This document shows, piece after piece, positions 55,501-64,000 of a DNA stretch of 64,000 nucleotides. Made by a program: the position numbers and the translations under genes. Within the stretch, counting starts at the first letter, position 1, and each line of letters starts with the position of its first letter. This DNA comes from Pomphorhynchus laevis (Eukaryota; Acanthocephala; Palaeacanthocephala; Echinorhynchida; Pomphorhynchidae): assembly GCA_012934845.2 (NCBI GenBank), contig WNNJ02002675.1, positions 19,762 to 83,761 on the forward strand, read 5' to 3'. The notes beneath the pieces were generated by a model. It saw nothing but the letters and a program-made list of their open reading frames with translations. It was not told where the DNA came from and ran no database searches.

Positions 55501-55935
55501 CTCCGCTGTCTTCGTCGTTTTGATCATACATCTCACCATCTTGTTTCTCTTGATTGGCCTACAATTTATAGTCGTTTTCAAATTCGTCTTCTTATCATTG
55601 CTTTTCGCCTTATAACTTATCATACCACTTCATTTCTCAACCTTCATTTTCTCGACAATTCTCGTACTGTGCCTGTGCTCTGCGTTCCCGTAATTCCCTT
55701 CTTTTACATGTCCTAAACTACTCTACCTCTTTTGGCTTCCGCTCCTTCGTTGTGGCTGCTCCTCTCTCGTGAAATCATCTGCCCATTCATATCCGCCAAT
55801 TAACATCAATGCCGTGCTTTAAACGCCAAATCCAATTCCATTTCTACGATTAATTAATCTGTAACTTTTGCTGTTCTTTTCTTTGTTAGTGCCCATGTAA
55901 TCGTGTATTTGACACGCATTTGCCACGTTAAATAA
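52510..55935 (+). mobile_element. L2-type LINE, nearly full length but broken (copy F)
   Basis: Plus-strand relative of copy A, clearly diverged at the protein level. ORF1 C-terminal half (52,540-53,022: RPPLLRNRFPSRDRCIIISN in part, IFPDRSPSDIAQL, HVVHTWPKIR), endonuclease (53,040-53,830: FSLFNTRSILHKADML, FCITESWH, FVLGDFNIRLDR, GLSDHFLVTLTL), linker with APWFDSDCSLSKRRLRHSF, RT (54,310-55,716: SSYRPISLLPTLSKLLERLV, FHVMQYADDIQIYAHAP) and 3' UTR with hairpin (55,902-55,916). At least five frame changes or stops. The motif A Asp is replaced (VIYRDLSYAFDIV). Confidence 0.88.
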
Positions 55936-56670
55936 ATTAGTATTATTATTTTCTCATAATCGATTATTGCCTTAGCTGATTTGCAAACTCTTCCAATTCT
56001 GCGCTTTTACCAATCCAATGTATCATAAAGGTTGCTACTCGTGTCCTCCAGCGTCTTCGCCTCTTTGGTCATATCTCCCATAAACTTATCGTCCTATCTT
56101 GGCCCAGCATTAACCTTCCTGTTGAATTTCGTTTGCTTATTGCTATCTTTCGTCTTCTATTTTGTAAACATTATCCTTCTTACACCTTGATTATATTGAT
56201 GATTAGCGTTCTGCCCTCTTGGCTGTGCGATCAAGTAATTCTCTACTTATATGCGTCCATCAACACTCAACCAACTATGGCCTAGGCTATTTTATCGTTC
56301 CTGTTTCACTTGCCTTGAATTCTATGTCATCATACTTCCGTTCTTCCTCGTCGCTTCCACACTTCAAACAACGTCTACGTCCCTGCACTATGGCATATCC
56401 TCCACAATAACTCAAGGATTCATTCCTTCAAAATTTTATCCAACTCACAATTCTATCAAACCTCTTTAACTAAAACACTCAAAATTTTTTGTTTCCTTAG
56501 ACGCCTTTCCACATTCCACTCATTTCCCTTATCTTCAATATACTTGATTCAATTATACATCGACATTTTAATTTTAATTTATTTCTTGTTTGTTCTTATT
56601 CTTCTATATGGGCTTGTAAGCGCGCATAGGCGTGCATTTGGAACGATAAATAAATAGGATAAATCATGGA
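55936..56670 (+). mobile_element. L2-type LINE 3' fragment (copy G)
   Basis: Abuts the tail of copy F in the same orientation. Reads LIIDYCLS, RVLQRLRLFGHISH, LPVEFRLLIAIFRLL, then NYGLGYFIVPVSLALNSMSS, the ORF2 C-terminus. Ends CTTGTAAGCGCGCATAGGCG with hairpin 56,620-56,635 and ATAAATAAATAGG. Its sequence differs from copy F, so it is a separate insertion rather than a tandem duplicate. Confidence 0.8.
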
Positions 56671-56703
56671 TATTAATCTTCACTATTCTTTGCCAATATA
56701 CTT

Positions 56704-56934
56704 TTGGTACCTCTGTGCGAATCCTTTTTCAAAGGAAGATACACAATTGAGAAGGCTGTCATTTCAAGGGGTATTCAGGTTCTCTATGTGTTATATGCAA
56801 AGTTTATTAACGATTTCTCTCCTGCAAGTGTTCTTCAAATGCTAGTAGATTTGAAGTATTCTTTAGACCGATTGTTTAGCAAATGCTTTTCATATCGTAA
56901 TAATCTTTTTACATTCGATGATTTGAAGTACTAG
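56704..56934 (+). CDS. Unrecognised 76-codon ORF, possible host exon
   Basis: Reads through YTIEKAVISRGIQVLYVLYA, KFINDFSPASVLQMLVDLKY and SLDRLFSKCFSYRNNLFTFD, then a stop. A good mix of hydrophobic and charged residues at regular spacing suggests a helical host protein segment. A second frame in the same stretch is also open (from about 56,667). No family recognised, and no splice sites that I trust. Confidence 0.3.
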   Translation: MVPLCESFFKGRYTIEKAVISRGIQVLYVLYAKFINDFSPASVLQMLVDLKYSLDRLFSKCFSYRNNLFTFDDLKY

Positions 56935-57452
56935 ATGGCAAAGTATTGTTGCCTATTTTAAGGCAGTATCCTTCTTACTCGTATTTGTAGCTGCTTGCAT
57001 TTAAAATGCATCTAACTAACCAACGAACATGTCTTTCTTCACATTGAGGTCAACGGAAACTGGCTTCCATAATATAGATTCAATAAAAAATTTGCCAATA
57101 TAAATTTCTTGATAATTATAATTAAAATAAAATTTCTTTATAATTAAAATAAAATTTCTTTATAATTAAAATAAAATTTAATAATATTTATCTTAATAAA
57201 ACATTGAAATAAAATTTAATATCTTAATAATTTAATCATTTAAATAGCATTTAATAATATTTATCTTAATAAAACATTGGGTTAATAGTTTAACCTGATT
57301 TATATTTTTATTTAATTGGACATTTAATCACCTATTTCAATAAGCACAACTTTAACAACAAAGAATTTATTATTAAATGATAAATACAAATAGTTGATTG
57401 ATTGATTTTAACATTTAGTATAGATGATGGTAGATGCAAGTAAGTAAAATTC

Positions 57453-57548
57453 ATGCGAACAATATCAGCTTCGAAATGGATATCATTCAATCTCGTTGGA
57501 ACCGTATTAAGACATAGTTACCTATTCGCAGATTTTGACCAAGACGGA
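57453..57548 (+). CDS. ITFG2: Probable first exon of ITFG2 (KICSTOR subunit)
   Basis: ATG followed by RTISASKWISFNLVGTVLRH and SYLFADFDQDG, then the donor GGA|GTAAGT. The human ITFG2 N-terminus (MRSVSYVQRVALEFSG, then an FG-GAP blade with GDVDND) matches in length, start and the D-x-D-x-D/G calcium-like loop. ITFG2 is part of KICSTOR, which recruits GATOR1 to lysosomes in amino-acid control of mTORC1 (family knowledge). Next exons were not found before 58.2 kb. TEs may fill a large intron, or the gene may be broken by the rearrangement to its right. Confidence 0.42.
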
Positions 57549-58255
57549 GTAAGTAGTAACACTAGGATTTTATTAAATTAACCTGCTATTTATTGTGCTA
57601 ATTTTCAACGGAATTCTTAAGTAATACGACAGTGTTAAAGGTTTTTCAATTCTTCCGGATGTAATGAAATGAAGGAAAATTAAAATTTACTTGCTCTTTT
57701 AGAATGTATTGTCAATAAAAATATTAAAGCGACTGAACATACATGTGTTGTAGTTCAATTTAAATAATTTAATTCAATTTAATTTAATTTTAACAGACAC
57801 GAAATTACCAATTATTATTTATAAAAGAGGCAAAGAATTAAAGCCTCCAAAATGAGCAGATAACAGAACATCTACTAACACTGAAGTAAACTTATACTAA
57901 GCTCATCTGAAGGTCTCCTTCTTCATGTAAACATCTACTCAACTTTGTTTCGATGATCCTGAGTAGCTACGATAAAATTGACTAAAAGTCCAACATCATT
58001 ACTATATCATCTCTATCGACATTATCAAGATATCATATATCCAGTTAAACAATTGAATTTTTTATTAAATGGCCTGGATAGCTGTAGCATCCAAGAATTT
58101 CGATGTGCCTTGAATCATTCTCGGCTATCAACTCATTGATAATTTAAATCCTAATATTTTGGCTCACAAAAAAAATTTAAAATATTTTTACCCAGTAATA
58201 TTGATTTCATTTTTACAAATTTCTATAAACATTTAATATTTATAAATAAATTTAG
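57549..58255. other. No further exon identified
   Basis: AT-rich. A stretch after TTTTAACAG at 57,797 encodes DTKLPIIIYKRGKELKPPK and resembles the next ITFG2 blade (GDTSGKVSVYK), but its phase does not fit the exon at 57,453. I leave it unassigned. Confidence 0.3.
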
Positions 58256-58259
58256 TTTA

Positions 58260-58625
58260 GACCTTTGAATAAAAATTATTAGAATTAAATACACATTAAA
58301 TCAATATATCGAAACATATATTTCATATATTCATATAATTTAGATTTATTTTTTAAACAGTTATGAACAAATACATATTCTATAAAGCTTAAAACAAGTC
58401 AGCTATAATTAGGTTACGATTACCTCTCATTGAAACACCTTTTACTTGTCTAAATATAGATGTCCATACTTTAAAATAATTTTGATTTATCAAAATATTT
58501 AAGGATTCTATAAATTCAATTTTATCCGTGTATCGAAACATCATCAATGTATCGAAACATATATTTCATATATTTATATAATTTAGATTTATGGAAAATA
58601 TTTTATAGAAATATTTTATAAGGAA
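58260..58625 (-). mobile_element. PLE fragment, RT motif B-C region
   Basis: Antisense pieces of the RT between FRYIDD and GVSMRGN, ending at a junction with a second PLE piece near 58,600. Broken, probably an older insertion into which the next one was placed. Confidence 0.7.
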
Positions 58626-59300
58626 ATAGATATTTGATAGAAACTATCTAGTATCTTATTCTAATACAAAGTATATTATTTATTATCCATCCATAAAAAT
58701 TTGCCACTTAAGAGTTTAAATTTATTCTTTATATTATTGTGTTGATTTATATATTTTACTATTTTCTGCTTGATGTTATTTTTATAGTAACCTAGTTTCA
58801 AATATGCATCTATTAAATTATTTAAATAATTTTGAAGAAATACAACATCGTTACAAATTGTTGCAATTCTTAAAATTTCATTATTTAATGTATTATATTT
58901 TATATTATATGGTATGCATGAATGCTCATGCAAAAATATGTTTCTTGTAAATTTAAATATGTCATCTTTACGATATAAATTAATAGTAGATTTAGTCAAT
59001 GCTAATTTAATGTTCATATCTAGATATACACCTTCTTTATCATTAATATTGGTTTTATTAAGAATGAGGCTACCTGGATAAATTTGTTCGCTTATTGAAT
59101 AAAAATTATTAGAGTTAAATACATATTTATCATTAATATATCGAAACATATATTTCATATATTTATATTGTTTAGATTTATTTTTTAAACAGTCATGAAC
59201 AAATTCATATTCTATAAAGCTTAAAAACAAGTCAGCTATAATTGGGCTACTATTACCTCCATATTGGAACACCTTTTATTTGTATAAATATAGATGTCCC
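58626..59300 (-). mobile_element. PLE C-terminal RT, open frame of 198 codons
   Basis: One of the best-preserved C-terminal regions: GGNSSPIIADLFLSFIEYEF (motif B), YMFRYINDKYVFNSNNFY (motif C; the usual IDDI is changed here), LYRKDDIFKFTRNIFLHEHS and NKFKLLSGKFLWMDNK. It ends just short of the structured module, whose 5' strand (ATTAGAATAAGATACTAGAT in sense) is the last recognisable part at 58,630-58,670. Confidence 0.85.
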
Positions 59301-59839
59301 TACTTTTAAATTTTATAAAGTTAAAATTTAATAAATTTTAAAATTTAAAGTTAAATTTTAATCTATAAAGTTTAAAATTGTAAAATTAACGATTTTTTGT
59401 TAATTTAATGTGCATGCCTAGATTTACACCCTTTTACAAAAATATGTTTCTAGTACATATGTCATCATCATGATAATTTGATGTCCGTATCTAAATATAT
59501 CCCTTCTTTATCATTAATATTGGTTTTATTAAGAATGAGGCTACCTGGATAAATTTGTTCGCTTATTGAATAAAAATTGTTTGAGTAAAGCACACATATA
59601 TCATCAATATATCGAAACATATATTTCATATCTTTATATAATTTAAATTTATTTTTTAACAATTATGAACAAATTCATATTCTATAAAGCTTTAAATAAT
59701 GTAGGTTATAATTGCGCTACCATTACAATTTGATATTAAAACTGCGTCTACGTATTTTTAACTATTTATATATAAAAAATAATATGATTTTTATATTTAT
59801 ATAAAGTAAGGATTTAAAATATAAATTTTATTGATTGAT

Positions 59840-60230
59840 GCGGTCCAATTACGAAGAGCGCCGAAAATCGCATCGCTGTCATTAAGATTAAGATGCTGAT
59901 ATGGGCGAGTTGTGTAACTCACCTCGACTATGTGCACAATGACGAGATCCGACAGCAGTACGGTGTTTCACCAATCAAAGAAAAAATGCGGGAAACCAGT
60001 ATTCGATGGTTCGCCCACACTCTGCGTGCAACTGATTACTTAATGGTAAAAGCCGGTCTGAACATCAAAGTAGATGGTAAACGTCTTAAAGGACGACCAA
60101 AGCAGCGATGGCTCGACACACTACACGAGGATTTACAAGCTGCTCGATTGCACTCGGATTAGGCCCACAACCGTGCGAAATCGAGAACGCGTACATTGAT
60201 AACTGATTCCCCTTCCATACGGGATTAACG
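59840..60230 (+). mobile_element. LINE 3' fragment ending GRPKQRWLD (copy 2)
   Basis: Near-identical to 26,930-27,350 in inverse orientation, as part of the duplicated arm. The frame 59,893-60,162 encodes MRETSIRWFAHTLRATD and KGRPKQRWLDTLHEDLQAA with a few substitutions (V/A, E/K), so the arms have already diverged slightly. Confidence 0.85.
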
Positions 60231-61136
60231 GCAAAAGAAAAAGATACATCGTATATTATTTATTAATCAATCGACGGAAATTAAATTTTTTAAAATTCTT
60301 ATCTTATAAAAATCTTAATTATAAAATCTTAATATTGCAATCAAAGTATTTAATAAATCGACGTATTTAACTATTAATAAATAAATATATTCAATCGACA
60401 TATTCAATCGATATATTCAATTAATAAATATATATTTTTATTCAAATAAATATATTCAATAATATATTCAATCGACGTATTTTAAACTATCAATAAATAA
60501 AAAAATAATATGTAATTTATATTTATATAAAGTTAGGATTTAAAATAAAAATTTTATTAATTGACTAATAAATTACAGACGACATATCAGATTTTATATA
60601 ATATTTTATATAATTTTTATATAAAGTTAGGATTTAAATTAAGATAGGAATTTAAAGTAATTTATTTAAAGTTCGGAATTCAATTGAGACATCATTGTTA
60701 TGGTTATAATAAATCATTATATAAGATTTTATATAATTTATATGTAGAGTTAGGATTTAAAATAATTTTGTATTAATTGACTAATAAATAGTATACGATT
60801 AGATCAACTAACTGAATCACGTATTCTGTATTATTATTTTCTCTTTGTTGGCTTTAAAAATTCTGTTTTGGAATTAATGCAGAAATATTGTTTTATACGG
60901 GTATTGATTTTGATAGCCTTTGATAAGCTAACTGAGTCTACGTATATTGTACTTTTTATAAATTAGCAATAATGCTAAAAATTTAAATATAGTACAAAAT
61001 ACGTAGACTCAGTTAAGTTAGCTAATAAACGCACAATTCAAAAGTTTTGATTTGGGTATTTATCGTGTTTTATCGCGTACAAATCACTTGCAATGTAACT
61101 ATGTGTTCTCTCAATAAACACGGTTTTTATACATAC

Positions 61137-61373
61137 CAAATGATACAATCGCTGTTTAAATTGATTTTTTCTGCATCGGAAAAGTCAGGCTGAATTTTCC
61201 AGAGTACACCGTGAGAGTTTACAAAGTTCTCATGAACTAAACTCAATAAGAAGATGTCTGTATAAATAAATTTACCCTTAGAAAATGTAATAACGACGAT
61301 GTTTGAATCCTCATATGAGCAAGATATATGAGAAATTGAACCTTCAGGCAGTGGCAGCTTAGAAACAGCGCAG
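61137..61373 (-). pseudogene. Truncated antisense duplicate of EIPR1 exons 3-4
   Basis: Minus-strand copy of 25,724-25,958 with the same 39-nt in-frame intron and the same donor (GTATGT in sense). It cannot make a functional protein on its own because the start, exon 3 acceptor and all later exons are absent. Confidence 0.9.
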
Positions 61374-61503
61374 GTCTCTTTAATATCGGCTAACTTTTAT
61401 TTAAGGAGAGTGAGACCATTCCGCGTGAATTTCTTGTAAAACATGTAAGCCAGACGCGAAATATGACGAATGCGGTTTCATCATCACAATGACTCATCAG
61501 TGT

Positions 61504-61754
61504 CAGATCCCTCTCACTACTGGATGCAGAGGAGACCTGCGCTGGCATTTGCCAGTGCTTTTGCTAATGATCCTTTTTGGTGAAGCTGTAATACTGATTT
61601 AGTACTCTATGATGTTACTAGTAATTTTCTAGTACACCCTTCACATTGATTCATACTAGAAAATTGTACTAGAAAATTTTCAAGTACATCATTCACATTC
61701 GTTCATTGATTGCCGTCTGCCAGTCCTCCTCTGCATCTAGTAGTGGGAGGGATC
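61504..61754. mobile_element. ~250-bp inverted-repeat element
   Basis: CAGATCCCTCTCACTACTGG-ATGCAGAGGAG at the left and CTCCTCTGCATCTAGTAGTG-GGAGGGATCT at the right form ~38-bp imperfect arms. The centre has tandem TACTAGAAAATT/AATTTTCTAGTA words. Its left part also contains GAGACCTGCGCT, which pairs perfectly with AGCGCAGGTCTC at 61,367-61,378, right at the breakpoint of the duplication arm. Confidence 0.65.
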
Positions 61755-61864
61755 TATAATATAATATAATATCATGGAAGCAAGCTGTAATAAAAATCCT
61801 GTATATGGGTAAAGGGGATATAAGTGATACCAACTCGTACCGTGGAATTGCCCTGCTAAATCAT

Positions 61865-62422
61865 TAAATCAGCTAACTGAGTCTACGTATTGTTATATAA
61901 TTATAAAATAAACAAAACATAATAATGCTAAATCAAAATTTAATAATTAAATAATAAAATTAATAATTGTTTTTAGATTTTCTATAATTTAAATCAAGTT
62001 AAAAATAAAAATAAAAAATAAAATTTAAAATAAACGTCATTTTTATGAATTGACTAATAAATAACAGACGTTGTATCAGAATAAGAATTAGAGGTCATCA
62101 GGAGGAACTGCTATGCTATCAGGTTTCGGCCCCTAACTCCTCTACCCAACATAGCAGCGGGGCCAAATACATGCTAATGATGTATTTCCTCTGAAATAAC
62201 TATCTAGTATCTTATTCTAATGCAAAGTATATTATTTATTATCCATCCATAAAAATTTGCCACTTAAGAGTTTAAATTTATTCTTTATATTATTGTGTTG
62301 ATTTATATATTTTACTATTTTCTGCTTGATGTTATTTTTATAGTAACCTAGTTTAAAATATGTATCTATTAAATTATTTAAATGATTTTGAAGAAAGCCA
62401 ATATCTATAGATAGTAGAAAGC
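61865..62422 (-). mobile_element. PLE 3' fragment inserted in LINE family D copy 2
   Basis: Contains the 3' terminus (ATCAGCTAACTGAGTCTACG at 61,867), UTR, module (62,071-62,225) and ~180 bp of C-terminal RT. The inner end is at about 62,406, followed by 17 nt of filler (CTATAGATAGTAGAAAGC in part). CAT occurs at both junctions (61,862-61,864 and 62,423-62,425). The interrupted LINE codons are LLNH|TYKFL, compared with LLNYVYKLL in copy 1. Confidence 0.88.
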
Positions 62423-62437
62423 CATACCTATAAATTT

Positions 62438-62896
62438 TTGTCCACTCTTATAACCAATCGATTATCGAAACACCGTGATTATCTGTTGCCGCCAGAACAA
62501 TTTGGTTTCCGACCTCACCGATCAACGGTGGATGCAATCAAGGTAGTTCGTGAACAAGTGTTATTACAATTCGAACGCAAGAGTCATTTATATGCTATCT
62601 TTGTTGACTTTAAAAAAGCCTTTGATTCGGTTAATCGAGAAATACTCACCCGTAAATTGTCGATGGATTTCCGGATATCTGGTCGTATGCTGAAACTCTT
62701 AGGCAATATCCTCTATGCCAATTCATTAAATGTCTTCGACGGACTTACTTCATCAGACACAATAATTGCTAGCCGCGGTGTGATGCAGGGAGATCCGCTC
62801 AGCCCTATCCTTTTCTCTGTTTATATCCATAATTTGCCGTCTCATCTGAGAAATGAATGTAAACTTCAAGTTCTGTTCTTTACGCCGACGACTTAG
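62438..62896 (+). pseudogene. LINE reverse transcriptase, family D copy 2
   Basis: 152-codon open frame from the RT fingers to just before motif C. About half the residues match copy 1 at 10.87-11.32 kb, so the two copies are from different subfamilies or are old. Confidence 0.8.
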
Positions 62897-63867
62897 TTAT
62901 TCTAACGAAAGATCTGGAATCGGCTCAAAACGTAACCACTGCTCTAGCTAACTACTGTTCAAATAATCTAATTGAAGTCAATATCGATAAAAAAGGTAGT
63001 AAAGTTTCGTAAAGGTGGCGGATTATGCTCGCATGACGAGATTAGTTTAAACAGCAGGAAGGTAGAGTTCAGTAATCAATACACGTACTTGGGGATGCTA
63101 TTGACAAGTAGGTGGTCTTTTAAGCTTCATATCGAAAAGAAATGTGCGAAAATCGTCATAGCCACTTCGCGAGTTAAATGTTTAGGTAAACTTTCCTTTG
63201 GTGGTGCTCTTCAGTATTTTCATGTCATGCTTTACCGATTTTGTCGTACGCGCTTTCAGCAATCTGGGCAGACCTCACGACGGCTAATTTTGCGCAGATC
63301 GACAAATGTAAAGGCAGATTCATTAAGCGTGTTGTAGGCGTCTCTCCAAAGTGCTCGACGACTGCGGTTTATGTTTTATCTAAAGTCGAGTTATGTACGG
63401 AGTATTTACGAAATATGATCGGAGCACAAGATACGGTACATTATATTCAAAATAAAAAAGACTTTACAGATAAGGTTAGCAAGCTAGATCATCATCTGTA
63501 CACTTCACCAGTTAATACGCAAACGAGTTGGCAGTCTCCGTGTGATTCTAAACGCCCCCTCGTTTGGAGGGTTTCTTTACACGGATATCACGACAAGTTT
63601 TGTCGCACTCGCATACCTGTCCATAAACGTGGAGTTTCGTGTGTGTGTTTTTTTCTGTGGTGATAGATGTGAGTCTTTATCCCACGTATTTGAGTGCCCG
63701 GTGTTAGCGCAAAAATCTTTGAAGGAGATCGATAGGTTAAGTTTACGGCTGACCTGATAAACCTGCTAAATTTCTTTTGCCTGTTGGGAACTAGCGGTGG
63801 ACTATCAAATATTGATATTATCTCAAATGAAGTCGTTGCACAATGTTTTATTTAATTTCTTTCATTT

Positions 63868-63892
63868 GGCCAAGTCGAGAGACGCAGTGCCC
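63868..63892 (+). other. 3'-terminal LINE hairpin with GAGA tetraloop
   Basis: GGC-CAA-GTC-GAGA-GAC-GCAGT-GCC, followed by CTAATAAA. The same plan as 12,273-12,294 with different bases in both stems and another GNRA loop. Confidence 0.6.
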
Positions 63893-64000
63893 TAATAAAT
63901 TTCCTCTACAATATTCTTATATTATAATAATATTTATATTATTATAATATTAATAGTTTATTATAAATATTGAAACAATAATAATTTAAGATAATTTTTT

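Larger units (their letters stand above)
59352..61373 (-). repeat. Right arm of ~2-kb inverted duplication, with truncated EIPR1 exons
   Basis: Inverted copy of 25,724-27,876. Contains PLE piece (59,468-59,740), LINE tail (59,840-60,230), intron sequence, palindrome (60,930-61,018) and EIPR1 exon 4 plus most of exon 3 (61,137-61,373, antisense). It lacks the first ~34 nt of exon 3 and its acceptor, so this arm is the derived copy. Confidence 0.9.
61770..63910 (+). mobile_element. AP-endonuclease LINE, family D copy 2, split by a PLE
   Basis: RT N-terminus at 61,775-61,864 (SWKQAVIKILYMGKGDISD, SYRGIALLN), a 0.56-kb insertion, then the rest: STLITNRLSKHRDYLLPPEQ, FGFRPHRSTVDAIKVV, FVDFKKAFDSVNR (motif A), GVMQGDPLSPILFS (motif B), YADDLVIL (in a shifted frame, about 62,880), VVKFRKGGG, and the Cys/His end CGDRCESLSHVFECPV. 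The 3' UTR hairpin is 63,868-63,892, then CTAATAAA and a TATTATAAT tail. Two or three frame changes in the RT/C-terminal part. Confidence 0.85.

Noticed and set aside
57797-57860. ITFG2 second exon (DTKLPIIIYKRGKELKPPK)
   Set aside because: The phase does not fit the donor at 57,549 and the reading stops at once; the resemblance is too short.

Overview
The window is AT-rich animal DNA, made mostly of retrotransposon remains with one recognisable host gene running through the middle. Spliceosomal introns (GT..AG, several only 39-53 nt long) and a WD40 gene show it is eukaryotic. The mix of Penelope-like elements, several endonuclease-type LINE clades and tiny introns suggests an invertebrate, perhaps an arthropod such as a mite. 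The species cannot be fixed from the sequence.

Layout. 1-22.5 kb is a LINE graveyard. It holds a near-complete L2/CR1-type LINE inserted into an older LINE (1-4.4 kb), a LINE with a restriction-like endonuclease signature (5.1-8.2 kb), another AP-endonuclease LINE (8.6-12.3 kb), an I-type LINE (14.5-16.5 kb), CR1-like fragments, three more L2-type pieces and a minisatellite (19.2-19.55 kb). 23.26-43.59 kb is the host gene EIPR1 (TSSC1-like WD40 protein of the EARP/GARP trafficking system). I place nine exons on the + strand. Short introns alternate with large introns full of Penelope-like elements (PLEs), LINE fragments and foldback elements. 43.6-52.5 kb holds dispersed non-coding repeats, PLE pieces, an LTR-retroelement gag fossil, a short unrecognised ORF with cell-cycle-type motifs, and a TIR element. 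52.5-56.7 kb has two L2-type LINE copies head to tail. 56.7-58.2 kb has an unknown ORF and a likely first exon of ITFG2. 58.2-61.4 kb is PLE-rich and carries an inverted copy of part of EIPR1. 61.8-63.9 kb is a LINE split by a PLE fragment.

Main observations. (1) The dominant PLE family has, a few bases after its RT stop codon, a conserved module of about 155 nt that folds on paper into a 16-bp closing stem around a pseudoknot, with compensatory changes between copies. (2) All six L2-type 3' ends end in a hairpin whose pairing is kept although its sequence changes. (3) A pair of repeats near 41.1-41.5 kb combines hammerhead-core words (GAAA, CTGATG) in permuted order with covarying stems. (4) A roughly 2-kb inverted duplication carries EIPR1 exons 3-4 to a site 31 kb away.

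Apart from EIPR1, the possible ITFG2 exon and three weak host candidates, I see no active cellular genes. All alignments were made by eye, with no database search behind any name.
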